A stretch of 64,000 bases of DNA from JANJUB01 sp031386985. Lineage in GTDB: Bacteria > Armatimonadota > Fimbriimonadia > Fimbriimonadales > Fimbriimonadaceae. The DNA lies in NCBI GenBank assembly GCA_031386985.1, contig JANNCV010000016.1, positions 1 through 64,000 of the forward strand, given 5' to 3'. Below, piece by piece: positions 8,341 to 16,588 of this stretch; positions within the stretch are counted from its first letter, which is position 1; each line of letters opens with the position of its first letter. Both the position numbers and the translations under genes were made by a program. The notes beneath the pieces were generated by a model, which saw nothing but the letters and a program-made list of their open reading frames with translations, made no database searches and had not been told where the DNA came from.

Positions 8341-8608
8341 CCGTCACCACTTCGATGCCGGTTTCGCCGGTTGAGAGCCTCTTGGCAAGCGTTTCTTGGC
8401 TAATTGCGGAAAGCACGATCATGCCGCTATTCGTAAAGATCAGAGATTTGGTGCGACGCCCTTGGGTTGCGTCCACCAGGTTGCGGTCATTTCGCATGGT
8501 TTGAACCATGCGCCGCATTGGGGCAGACTCGCTGGAAATCATCGCAACGATTTTCTCGGTTAGAACATAGTTGTAGAACCCAACATTAAGGACGGGAGGA
8601 GTGGGCAT
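8330..8608 (-). CDS. RemA/DUF370-family DNA-binding regulator
   Basis: A 92-residue protein of the RemA (formerly DUF370) family, known in Bacillus as a DNA-binding activator of matrix genes. LNVGFYNYVL, AMISSESAPMRRMVQTMR, LVDATQGRRTKSLIFTNSG and VLSAISQETLAKRL align segment by segment with the RemA pattern (NIGxxNxV, PDSAPIKRxI, LVDATxGRRT, SSxQPETxAxR). The start chosen is the ATG at 8608 with AGG upstream; a TTG at 8620 is the alternative. It overlaps mreB by 11 bases and so is the first gene of the shape operon, suggesting it may control that operon or other envelope genes. This function is inferred. Confidence 0.88.
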   Translation of the reverse strand: MPTPPVLNVGFYNYVLTEKIVAMISSESAPMRRMVQTMRNDRNLVDATQGRRTKSLIFTNSGMIVLSAISQETLAKRLSTGETGIEVVTDEE

Positions 8609-8647
8609 TGAACCTGCCAATTTTATTCTATTTGGGGAGGCGAGCGT

Positions 8648-9931
8648 TTATGGCTCTTTCAGAATTCGCAGCGAGAGCACGAAAGCAGCCCACAAACACG
8701 CCGCCATCGCCAAAAACGGTGAATAGTGACCCAGATGCGTGAGCTTAAGCGCATCGCCGATGGGGACCATCTTCTCATAAGCGACTCCGCCAAGAGGTGC
8801 CCCGATTACCGCTCCGATTCCTTGGGCCGTCATTACCGCGCCGATGTTTGCGGCGCGTCTTGTAGGGTCAAGGTCGGAAACGCTTGCCATCCATGCCGGC
8901 ACAACCAAGAGGAATCCGAAACCAACCGGCAAGCCCGCCAACCCAAGCAAAAGCGGGACGCGAAAAACCTTGAAGAACGCTCCCATGCAGATGATGGAGA
9001 TGCCGGTGGCGCACAGGGCCATGCCGATGTGAACCGCCCGAGCTTTGCCCCATTTCTCTCCCATTCTTGAAACAGGCACGCTAAAAACCGCCATCGCAAT
9101 CGCGCCTGGCATAACGAATGCACCGAACTGGGTCGCGGTGAGCCCGAACTCATCCAACGCAAAAAACTTGATGATTGTCATCGGGAATCCGAGACCAATA
9201 AAGGTCACGAGTGATAAGATCAAGTAGGCGGGAATCTGCTTAAAGGTTAGCAGGAGAGTCTTTATGCTTTGAGGCTCTGCATCGTCGTCGTCGGGTTTGG
9301 CGTCGGTTTTGATATAGCGGTAGGCGGTGAGGAAGACTAGCCCAAAGAGAAGCGCGGCCAGCATGATTCCACCGGAGTTCGAGCCAGTTGAATTCTTAAA
9401 AATCGCGGCGGTTGAGTCCTCAACGAGGCCCCCAATAGGCAATGCTAGCGCGATGCCAACCATGTAACACATATTCAAGAGCGACATTCCTTGCTGACGC
9501 TTTGAGTCGGGGACGGAATTTCCCATCAAGGCAAACGCGGATGGCCAGAGCATGGCTGCCCCAACGCCATCGAGGAGCCGGAGCATCACGAAGCTAAAGA
9601 TTTCAGCAAGACCACCATCAGAACGCGGCAAGAAAAGAGACACTGCGCAGGTGAAAATCGTAATCAGCGGCGCGATCATCATCAGCCGCCGGCTTCCATA
9701 ACGATCCGCAAAATGCCCCATCGGGCCCTTCATTACAGCTTCGCTTATCAGAAACCCAGTGAGAACCAGAGCGACCGCCGATGCGCCGAAGTTGCGATCA
9801 TTTCGCAAATAAACGGGCATCGTTGAGATGTTCAGCACCGCATAGCCGACCTCGGCAAGTACAGCAACGATTAAGAGCCGCAAAACCGTCGGCTCTTTCC
9901 ATAGCGGTCGGCTGATGGGTTGATCAGTCAT
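8648..9931 (-). CDS. Major facilitator superfamily transporter
   Basis: A 427-residue protein with about twelve hydrophobic segments in two halves. The loop between helices 2 and 3 has GHFADRYGSRRLMM, the MFS signature GxxxDRxGRR. A corresponding loop in the second half reads SRMGEKWGKAR. A charged central loop (TDAKPDDDDAEPQS) separates the halves. This arrangement is common in multidrug or sugar efflux families; the substrate is unknown. The start taken is ATG 9931 behind GGAACCGGA; the TTG at 9943 is possible. Both neighbours, DoxX and remA, are on the same strand, but the spacing suggests its own transcript. Confidence 0.85.
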   Translation of the reverse strand: MTDQPISRPLWKEPTVLRLLIVAVLAEVGYAVLNISTMPVYLRNDRNFGASAVALVLTGFLISEAVMKGPMGHFADRYGSRRLMMIAPLITIFTCAVSLFLPRSDGGLAEIFSFVMLRLLDGVGAAMLWPSAFALMGNSVPDSKRQQGMSLLNMCYMVGIALALPIGGLVEDSTAAIFKNSTGSNSGGIMLAALLFGLVFLTAYRYIKTDAKPDDDDAEPQSIKTLLLTFKQIPAYLILSLVTFIGLGFPMTIIKFFALDEFGLTATQFGAFVMPGAIAMAVFSVPVSRMGEKWGKARAVHIGMALCATGISIICMGAFFKVFRVPLLLGLAGLPVGFGFLLVVPAWMASVSDLDPTRRAANIGAVMTAQGIGAVIGAPLGGVAYEKMVPIGDALKLTHLGHYSPFLAMAACLWAAFVLSLRILKEP

Positions 9932-9983
9932 TCCGGTTCCCAATAGTATGCGGTATTACCGGAGCTGTCGTTGCAAGGTTGGG

Positions 9984-10406
9984 TCAATCGGGTTGACCCG
10001 GCTTGCGTTTACTTTGGATTAGGGCGTCAAGGCTCAGTCGTCCGCCGCCATAGGCGCAGAGGAAAAGGAAAATAAAACAGTAGAGCACCGCCGCCTCGCC
10101 TTTATTTTGCATCGGCCAGAACAGTTCCATTTTGTGGTGGAACTGGAAGTAGGCGACCGCCATTGTTCCGCTCAGGAGAAATGCAGCGGGTCGGGTCAGC
10201 AATCCGATCATCACAAACAATCCACCCCAGAACTCGATCATGCCTCCGATCCAAATCTGCGACCACATCGCCGGATGGCCGCCCGCCGCCGCGGGCACGC
10301 CGCCAAACCAATCAAATATCTTCTGCCCTCCGTGCTGCATCATAAGCAACCCTGCAATCACGCGCAGCAAATAGTGCGTCACTTCAATAAACTTTTCCCG
10401 GGACAC
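9984..10406 (-). CDS. DoxX-family membrane protein
   Basis: A 140-residue four-helix membrane protein of the DoxX/DoxD-like family. RVIAGLLMMQHGGQKIFDWFGG is the typical first helix and loop. It is followed by WIGGMIEFWGGLFVMIGLLTR and a tail with YGGGRLSLDALI, which matches the conserved GPGxxSLD end of DoxX proteins. The family is linked to quinone or thiosulfate oxidation in some organisms and to redox homeostasis in others, but most members have no assigned substrate. The GTG start has GAGGTG eight bases upstream. Confidence 0.85.
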   Translation of the reverse strand: MSREKFIEVTHYLLRVIAGLLMMQHGGQKIFDWFGGVPAAAGGHPAMWSQIWIGGMIEFWGGLFVMIGLLTRPAAFLLSGTMAVAYFQFHHKMELFWPMQNKGEAAVLYCFIFLFLCAYGGGRLSLDALIQSKRKPGQPD

Positions 10407-10466
10407 TTCTTACACCTCAATTGGTATAGACGCCGAAATTGGGAAAGGAATGCCGGAGACCTGGGG

Positions 10467-10697
10467 TTAGAAGTCAAACAGGTCAGCCAGAAATCCGCGC
10501 CGCCCGCCTTCAACATCATCGCGATTCTGGTTCTGGTCCCGGTTTCGATTGTCCTGCGGATTGCCGGGCTGTCGCTCGAGGATTTTATCAAGCTCGCCTC
10601 GATCCAACCAGATTCCCCGGCAGGACGGGCAAAAGTCAATCTCAATGCCATTTCGATCAGAAATGTTCAGCGTGGTTTGGCAGTTCGGGCACTTCAT
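10467..10697 (-). CDS. Zinc-ribbon (TFIIB-type) protein
   Basis: A 76-residue protein with two CxxC pairs, MKCPNCQTTL and IDFCPSCRGIWLDRGELDKIL, the exact signature of the zf-TFIIB family of small bacterial zinc ribbons. The rest is a hydrophilic Asn/Gln/Arg/Asp-rich linker and a short tail ending GFLADLFDF. The ATG at 10697 is preferred because the zinc ribbon begins there. The open frame extends upstream to a TTG at 10778, but those 27 residues look non-conserved. The function of the family is unknown. The ORF runs on the minus strand in front of DoxX. Confidence 0.72.
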   Translation of the reverse strand: MKCPNCQTTLNISDRNGIEIDFCPSCRGIWLDRGELDKILERQPGNPQDNRNRDQNQNRDDVEGGRRGFLADLFDF

Positions 10698-10952
10698 TTC
10701 GGGAATGATTATGTTCGAAACGGCCGGGTATGCGCAATTGCTCCCGCCCACAAGCAGAGATACCTCCCCAAAAGGCAATGAGGGGAGGAACTGTAACTAG
10801 CGGTTTCGCTCGGAAGTTTTTGCAAGGAAATTGACAGAAATTTGAAGAAAATCCTTGGCTTGACCCCTACCGGTCTTGACCGCCGTTCCCATAGTTCGGA
10901 AGCCACCTCTGACGTTGCCGGATTCAACAAGCATTTTCCGATTCCTTCGCTA

Positions 10953-10958
10953 TAAAAT
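10953..10958 (+). promoter_or_regulatory. Putative -10 element, leaderless start of S9 peptidase gene
   Basis: TAAAAT (within TATAAAAT) ends 6 bases before the ATG at 10965, so a transcript starting at normal spacing would begin at or beside the start codon. Confidence 0.55.
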
Positions 10959-10964
10959 GCAAGG

Positions 10965-13436
10965 ATGCGTCACCGTTTGCTTTTTGTCGCCCTCGCCCTC
11001 TCTTCATTGGGCACCGCCCAAGTTTTGGATGCCGAGAGATATGCGTCGCCGCCCAAAGAGATTCAGAGCTTCCTGGATGCGCCTCGGCACTTGAACGCCG
11101 TGCTAGGAAATCAAAGCCCGGACTTAAATTATTTCGCCCAGCTAGAGTCGCCGGGGATGGTTAAGCTGAGCGATATGGCTAAGCCATACTTGAACTTAGG
11201 CGGCCTTCAGATTGACCCTAAGGCAAATCGCGCTCGGTCTCTTTCTACTCGGGGGGCCACTGCGCTCTCCATCCTGAGCGCTCAAGATTGGACGAGCACT
11301 CGAATTGAAGCCCCTAGAGGCTCCGTGATAAGCGATGCGGCGTGGTCTCCCGATTCAAGTCGGATCGCTTTTCTTGCGCACTATGAGGACGCTACGCACA
11401 TTTATCTTGCTGACCCCCGAACCGGAAAAGTGAACCGACTGACCAAGGTTTCGCTCCTGGCCGTAAACGCGCGGATGGCCTGGTCAGGTGACTCGAAGTT
11501 CATTTTTTGCGTGCAAATACCGGCAAATCGCGGGCCGGTTCCGGTGGCTTCTGGAGTCGCCAATCAACCCCGAGTCCAAGTTGCTGATCCAAACAAGAAT
11601 AATCTTCGAACCTATCGGAACTTGCTCAAGAATAACGATGACAAAATCAGGCTGAGATATTTTTTGGTCGGTCAACTTGCCAAGATTGCGGTTCCCGCGG
11701 GAACGGTCCAAAACATCGGCGCGCCCGCCCCAATAAGCAGTTTCGATCCGGCGCCAAAGGGCGATGTCTTGCGGGTTTCGACTATCCAAGAGCCTTACTC
11801 TTATCTCGTTCCCGTCTCAAGCTTTGGTAGCAAAGAAGAAGTTTGGGACCTTGCCGGAAAAGTTTTGACCACGTTAAGTGACCGTAAACTCTCGGCTTCT
11901 GGTGCCGATGCTGCGGCTCAGGCCGAATCCAAGCGGCTACTCGCATGGCGTCCGGGCGGGGATGGGTTTAGCTATGTGGGGAATGCCCCCGCCTCTCCCA
12001 GCGCCACACCTGGCGGAAACGAAGACGAGCAGGGAAGACGAGGAGGCGGGGCGGGTGCGGCCGGGCAGGCGGGACCCGCACGAAGAGATCGTGTTATTCA
12101 GTGGATTGCTCCGTTCGGCGCAAGCGATATCAAGACCATATATCAATCCGAAAACGGAATTAACTCGCTCGCCTATTCTGATGACGCCAAAATAATCTAC
12201 ATTTCTGAAACCGTTTCCGGCAACGAGAATCAGGTTCGAATAGACCTTGCGTCGGGAGTAAAGCAACAACTTTCAACCCGCAAAACGGCCGACGCTGATG
12301 CCAATCCAGGCTCTCTCGTGATGAAGGATGGGGCTTTGGGCGTTGGTGTCGTAAGGGAATCAAATGGGTTTGTTTTTCTGCGCGGTTCCACCGCGACCAA
12401 GGATGTCGAGAAGGAGGCCCCCCGTCCCTTCCTAGATAAAGTTGAGGTTGCCAACGGCAAAACCACCCGCATTTTTGAAAGCTCTGCCGATGCTTACGAA
12501 ACTCTGAACAGTTTCCTCATTGATGACGGGTCGAAATTGGTGGTGGATCGGCAATCGCCAACTATGGTCAACAACAGCTACTTGTACGAAGGCCGAGCTG
12601 GTCGAGTCTTGACGCTTAACAAGGACTACGCCCCTGATCTTTCGGAGGCCCAGCGGTATCGCGTTTTCGTGACTCGGCCCGACGGTTTCAAGTTTTTGGT
12701 TAAGGTTACGGTTCCGAAATGGCACTCCAAGGGCATGAAACTCCCGGCGATGTTCTGGTTCTATCCGAGCGAGTTCACTGATCAGGCAACTTACGACCGA
12801 GGGCTACGAAACTACAATAAAAATCTGTTTCCGACGACCTCTCCCAATTCCATGGCCCTTCTCACCCGAATGGGATACGCCTTTATCGAGCCCGATTGTC
12901 CGATTGTTGGCCCCGAAGGGCGCATGAATGATTACTATGTCAACGACCTCCGTAACAACCTATCGGCTACGATTGATGAGCTTGAGCGACAGGGGTTTAT
13001 TGATCGCACGAAACTGGCCCTCGGCGGCCATAGCTACGGCGGGTTCAGCACCGCAAACGCGATGGTTCACACGCCATTTTTCAAAGCCGGAATAGCAGGG
13101 GCGGGGAACTATAACCGAACCCTCACCCCCATGTCTTTTCAAACCGAGCGCCGTGATATTTTTGCCGGCCGCAACACTTATCTGGAAATGTCTAGCCTTC
13201 TCTACGCCGATCGAATGACCGGGGCTTTGCTGATGTATTGCGGAATGGAAGACCAAAACGTCGGCACCGATCCAATCAACAGCGAGCGCATGTTCAGCGT
13301 GCTGGAGAGCATAGGCAAGCCCGCCGCGCTCTACATGTATCCCTACGAAGACCACGGCCAAGTCGCCAAGGAAACGATCATGGATATGTGGGCCAGGTGG
13401 ACGGCGTGGCTAGAGAAGTATGTGACGGGGAAGTAA
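10965..13436 (+). CDS. Secreted S9 prolyl-oligopeptidase-family peptidase
   Basis: An 823-residue serine peptidase. Residues 1-19 are a Sec signal peptide (MRHRLLFVALALSSLGTAQ). About 60-560 form a beta-propeller with repeats such as AAWSPDSSRIAFLAHY and AWSGDSKFIF. The alpha/beta-hydrolase domain follows, with nucleophile Ser690 in GGHSYGGFS, probable Asp763 in CGMEDQNVG and His797 in YEDHGQ. It should cleave short peptides in the periplasm or outside. A low-complexity Gly/Arg/Ala insertion sits at about 340-375. Upstream is a TATAAAAT box 6 bases from the ATG, which suggests leaderless expression. Confidence 0.93.
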   Translation: MRHRLLFVALALSSLGTAQVLDAERYASPPKEIQSFLDAPRHLNAVLGNQSPDLNYFAQLESPGMVKLSDMAKPYLNLGGLQIDPKANRARSLSTRGATALSILSAQDWTSTRIEAPRGSVISDAAWSPDSSRIAFLAHYEDATHIYLADPRTGKVNRLTKVSLLAVNARMAWSGDSKFIFCVQIPANRGPVPVASGVANQPRVQVADPNKNNLRTYRNLLKNNDDKIRLRYFLVGQLAKIAVPAGTVQNIGAPAPISSFDPAPKGDVLRVSTIQEPYSYLVPVSSFGSKEEVWDLAGKVLTTLSDRKLSASGADAAAQAESKRLLAWRPGGDGFSYVGNAPASPSATPGGNEDEQGRRGGGAGAAGQAGPARRDRVIQWIAPFGASDIKTIYQSENGINSLAYSDDAKIIYISETVSGNENQVRIDLASGVKQQLSTRKTADADANPGSLVMKDGALGVGVVRESNGFVFLRGSTATKDVEKEAPRPFLDKVEVANGKTTRIFESSADAYETLNSFLIDDGSKLVVDRQSPTMVNNSYLYEGRAGRVLTLNKDYAPDLSEAQRYRVFVTRPDGFKFLVKVTVPKWHSKGMKLPAMFWFYPSEFTDQATYDRGLRNYNKNLFPTTSPNSMALLTRMGYAFIEPDCPIVGPEGRMNDYYVNDLRNNLSATIDELERQGFIDRTKLALGGHSYGGFSTANAMVHTPFFKAGIAGAGNYNRTLTPMSFQTERRDIFAGRNTYLEMSSLLYADRMTGALLMYCGMEDQNVGTDPINSERMFSVLESIGKPAALYMYPYEDHGQVAKETIMDMWARWTAWLEKYVTGK

Positions 13437-13522
13437 CCCGAATACCGGGCGGGATTGAGGTTTTCAGTTCACAAAGCCCCCGGTTGCTGCCACCGGAATG
13501 TGCTACAACGAAGTTACCAGTT

Positions 13523-14575
13523 ATGCCCGAAAATGATCAGCTAAATATTGACATCCTCATTGGCTTTGGCTATTGCCCGCCGAGTTGCATGCAAACTCTC
13601 GAAGACGGAACGCAGCGATTGGATTACAAATACATCCCCTGGCCCTTGCAGTTCGTGAACGCGCATCAGATCAACGCCGCCCTCAACCAAGCCGCGAAAT
13701 TGGGCACGTCCGTCGCGGAGCTCACGAAATGCGACTTCCCCCACAACATTGCCCCAGAAGAAACGCTCAATGAATTCGGAATGATCCTGTGGCAGAGCCT
13801 CCCCACCTATGCCGTCCTAAGCCTCAAGCACCCATGGATCACGTGGGAAGCCTATCTGCCCCCCGGAACGGATGAAACGCCGGACCTCGCCGGGCCGCCG
13901 AGAGGATCATGCTTTAGCACTCGGTCAAATGATTTCAATGCTCTCATGCTCGAGGTGATCTCGGCATTCCCAATCAACCGCTGGGCGAAGCTGCACTTCA
14001 TGGGCCTCGAAAAGATGTTGCCGAGGCTACAGGATGGAACGCCGTGCGCGGCCGGAATGGCCGCGCCCATGAAACCAGATCCCAAACAACTCAAAACCCC
14101 GGACGATGTGCCGGAATTCCCCCGCGCCCACCCGATGGAGCGCACCGAATATCCCAACGGCCTCTTCAAGCGAATTTGGGTCGGCCTGTCAAACGAAAAG
14201 GTCCAGTGGGCCAAGGACTGGGAAGCCCGCGAGCCCAACTGCGCCAAGGTCATCGAGGGCGCGGTGTCGGTCGTTCCTCCGGGGGCAGAGGAGTTCGAGT
14301 GGCACGACCATCACTTGCTCCGGCTCGACCTCTGCGCCAGGATCGCGCCGAATATTGTCCGAATGCTAAAGCGGTTCAACATGGGCCATCCGGCCTCGTG
14401 GGGCGTTTGGAGAATCGAGCCTTGCTACCACGAACTTGAGCCTCAGGTCACCTTCCAGGCCCATCCCATCGAAGCCGGATACCGCGCCGCCGTCATCCTG
14501 CCCATGCCTTACTTCACCTATCGGCCCGAGAGCCTTGATGGCATCCTAGAGGATGTCAAAAAGCACTGGCGCTAG
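13523..14575 (+). CDS. Conserved-looking hypothetical protein
   Basis: A 350-residue protein from the ATG at 13523; I do not recognise its family. It has no signal peptide or membrane span. It is rich in Pro, Trp, Cys and His, with distinct segments such as GFGYCPPSCMQTLEDG, HPWITWEAYLPPGTDE and EFEWHDHHLLRLDLC. The last contains the His cluster HDHH, a possible metal site. The open frame extends upstream into the S9 peptidase gene, but that part is out-of-frame shadow. The local coding sequence is more GC-rich than its neighbours, which might hint at transfer; this is only an impression from reading. Function unknown. Confidence 0.7.
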   Translation: MPENDQLNIDILIGFGYCPPSCMQTLEDGTQRLDYKYIPWPLQFVNAHQINAALNQAAKLGTSVAELTKCDFPHNIAPEETLNEFGMILWQSLPTYAVLSLKHPWITWEAYLPPGTDETPDLAGPPRGSCFSTRSNDFNALMLEVISAFPINRWAKLHFMGLEKMLPRLQDGTPCAAGMAAPMKPDPKQLKTPDDVPEFPRAHPMERTEYPNGLFKRIWVGLSNEKVQWAKDWEAREPNCAKVIEGAVSVVPPGAEEFEWHDHHLLRLDLCARIAPNIVRMLKRFNMGHPASWGVWRIEPCYHELEPQVTFQAHPIEAGYRAAVILPMPYFTYRPESLDGILEDVKKHWR

Positions 14576-14612
14576 ACATTGGGGCGGATGGAACTCTCAT
14601 TCAGGGCTGGGA

Positions 14613-14644
14613 GCGCCACACAGCACAGGGGCGGTGTGTGGCGC
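14613..14644. terminator. Inverted repeat between convergent genes
   Basis: GCGCCACACA at 14613-14622 pairs perfectly with TGTGTGGCGC at 14635-14644 around a 12-base loop. It lies between two convergent genes, so it could terminate transcription from both sides. No T-tract follows, so it is not a classical intrinsic terminator. Confidence 0.5.
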
Positions 14645-14687
14645 GAAGTGCGCGCTAGCTCAAGCTTTGAAATCCGGTGTCCGTAGC

Positions 14688-15545
14688 TCACTCAACAACC
14701 TCCGTAGCTTCCTTCCTGTTGAGTCTGCCGTTTATCAAACTCCAGATGAGTTTCGAACCAAAGATCCAGAGCACCATAGGAACAAACTGGGCCCAGTAAC
14801 CTGAGAAATGGTAGCCCACGCCTTTCGAGTTTTCTGTAGATACAACCGCCACGAGGCAGTAAAGCCCAATACCGAAGGCCCCACTATCGCGAAATTGTCG
14901 GCGAACCACAAATACATTTAGCAGCAGCCTCCAAGCCAACATCACGGCGGGAATAGCTAGGTTAATGACATAGGGCTGTGAGCCGATGCTGCCGGCGGCA
15001 AGCTCTGGGCTTCCGTGCCTTATGGCACTCCCTATCATGATCGCCAAAGCGAACATGGGCATGTCGATCACTAACCTGCCCAACGAATCGGGTCCGAGGC
15101 TTTTCCACAATTCGCGACCTGCGGGCCGAGTGAAGGACACCGTAACCCTGGTCGGCATCGGCAACGCGTCAACCATGCGCCGCAGGGTATTGAAAACTGC
15201 CGGGATCGTCAGGGCAACGCAACTGGCGACCCATAGGAAGTACCCGGTGCCAAGCTTGGAAGATTCCGAACCGTAGATAGCCGGTGCGGTCACGCTCAGC
15301 GCCACCGCCAGCACTCCCGCCGCAACTGTCAACCGCGCCTTTCCCCTGAGGAACGAAATCCAGCCGACAATCAGTGCCACGTTCGCAAGCTCCGGGATGG
15401 TTCCCGGCCAGGCCCATCCATACAACAACGCTTCGCAACCTAAAACAACTTGCGAACCGTTGGGGTCAACGTCAATTTGAGCGGGCAAAAGGAGTGCGAC
15501 GCCATACAATCCCCAGATTGCTATCGAGACGATCCATCGGTTCAT
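14688..15545 (-). CDS. Hypothetical polytopic membrane protein
   Basis: A 285-residue protein with about seven or eight hydrophobic segments, for example WIVSIAIWGLYGVALLLPAQ, ARLTVAAGVLAVALSVTAPA and YLWVASC-like stretches. I find no motif that names a family. The ATG at 15545 follows a G-rich stretch (GGGGGGCTGG). A GTG at 15566 would add seven residues. The polar loop near the middle (about 140-165, VTVSFTRPAGRELWKS) probably faces the cytoplasm. It converges with the 13523 gene across a GC-rich inverted repeat. Function unknown. Confidence 0.65.
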   Translation of the reverse strand: MNRWIVSIAIWGLYGVALLLPAQIDVDPNGSQVVLGCEALLYGWAWPGTIPELANVALIVGWISFLRGKARLTVAAGVLAVALSVTAPAIYGSESSKLGTGYFLWVASCVALTIPAVFNTLRRMVDALPMPTRVTVSFTRPAGRELWKSLGPDSLGRLVIDMPMFALAIMIGSAIRHGSPELAAGSIGSQPYVINLAIPAVMLAWRLLLNVFVVRRQFRDSGAFGIGLYCLVAVVSTENSKGVGYHFSGYWAQFVPMVLWIFGSKLIWSLINGRLNRKEATEVVE

Positions 15546-15596
15546 AAGCCAGCCCCCCGAAATCACCCTCTACGTTTGAAACTATTCCCGCCAAAG

Positions 15597-16217
15597 CTAA
15601 CCATAAACCGCCGCTTCATTCCCCGCCTCTCCCCTTCGGTCGCCGCGTTTGGCTACTACTCGATAGAGGCGATGCACTCCCGCTCCGGAGCCTTCGTGGA
15701 TGAAATCGGTTCGCGAGGTGGAGCCGACTAGGAGCCAGGGGCCGGATGAGCCGAGGGCGGATTCTATTTCCCAAATTATGCCATCGGCGATGCCCGCCGG
15801 AGTTCCCCAATCCAGGAAATTATTCCCGTTCGGGCGACCGGTAACGGCGAGATCGTCAACCACGGGCAAGACGCCGGGCGTGGGTTGGGTATCGCGCACG
15901 GTGAGCCCGGCGGCGTTCCGAATCGGGTCGGTCATGTTCGTGTTGTTTCTGGCGGCTCCCCCCAGCAAGCGCAATTCATTGGCGGCGAGAGTTTGGCTCG
16001 CTTTGGTGGCGTCCACCGCCGCGCTTCGAGCCGCTTCCGCCACAAGTTGGGCGGTGTATTTCGTTTGAAGATCGGTTTTCTTCGTGCCCAGGGCCGTCAA
16101 TTGCGGGGCCGTTAATCCGCTCGCGGCGATTCCGCCCGGTGTGTTAAGCGCAGTGATAAATTGATCAATTTGCGCGATAAGATCAAGCGAGTTTTGTTTT
16201 ACCCAGTCAGTTGCCAT
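15597..16217 (-). CDS. Hypothetical protein with C-terminal fibronectin III-like region
   Basis: A 206-residue protein from the ATG at 16217, which has a strong Shine-Dalgarno (GGAGGTTACAAA) in front. Residues 1-105 (MATDWVKQNSLDLIAQID onward) are helical and Ala-rich, including KYTAQLVAEAARSAAVDA, and look like coiled coil. The second half (DLAVTGRPNGNNFLDWGTPA..., ending VHRLYRVVAKRGD) has the beta-strand spacing and closing YRVVA of an FnIII domain. There is no signal peptide. The open frame continues upstream through the 21-bp repeats only via a TTG; the Shine-Dalgarno argues against using it. Function unknown. Confidence 0.7.
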   Translation of the reverse strand: MATDWVKQNSLDLIAQIDQFITALNTPGGIAASGLTAPQLTALGTKKTDLQTKYTAQLVAEAARSAAVDATKASQTLAANELRLLGGAARNNTNMTDPIRNAAGLTVRDTQPTPGVLPVVDDLAVTGRPNGNNFLDWGTPAGIADGIIWEIESALGSSGPWLLVGSTSRTDFIHEGSGAGVHRLYRVVAKRGDRRGEAGNEAAVYG

Positions 16218-16360
16218 TTTGTAACCTCCACGAAAGGTGAGTTTGGAACTGCCTTTCGGCGCAAATTGCGAGAGTTTTCTGAGAAAATCCTCGCATCTGC
16301 TCCCATCGTCACTATCAGTGCAAATCTTACCCAAAACTTCCTCAGGGAACTCTCGGAAGA

Positions 16361-16465
16361 CTTTATTGCCCTCCTTGAAGCCTTTATTGCCATCCTCCAA
16401 GCCCTTATCGCTATCCTTAAAACCGTCGTTGCCATCCTCCTCACCTTCATTGCCCTAGTTGGCGG
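16361..16465. repeat. Five imperfect 21-bp tandem repeats in a gene-free stretch
   Basis: Five consecutive 21-base units begin at 16361, 16382, 16403, 16424 and 16445. Their core is CTTTATTGCCATCCTC plus a variable end, with a few mismatches between copies. Bases 16218-16588 otherwise hold no gene I can support. Because the unit is a multiple of three, frames remain open on both strands: the plus strand gives hydrophobic heptads (FIALLEA, FIAILQA, LIAILKT), the minus strand gives acidic/basic heptads (EDGNKGF). I regard both as by-products. The repeat sits upstream of the FnIII-like gene. Confidence 0.8.
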
Positions 16466-16588
16466 GTTTGAGGATATGGTTAACGGCATCGGGGCTATCC
16501 TCAGGGCAAGTTTTGCCATCCCTAACCTTTTCGAACTTGTCGTGCTGGGTGTGATGAACGCGTGATTTCGGGGAAATTCGGGAAGCTG

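Noticed and set aside
10709..10930. Minus-strand 73-residue frame upstream of the zinc-ribbon gene
   Set aside because: It overlaps the zinc-ribbon region in another frame, and has no recognisable motif.
13238..13522. Upstream extension of the 13523 gene
   Set aside because: It lies inside the S9 peptidase coding region in another frame; low-complexity Arg-rich text; the ATG at 13523 is better.
16361..16465. Possible CRISPR array
   Set aside because: Units are directly adjacent with no spacers and no cas genes are present.
16161..16565. Plus-strand 134-residue frame with hydrophobic heptads
   Set aside because: It is produced by the 21-bp repeats, runs antisense over the start of the FnIII-like gene and has no convincing ribosome site.
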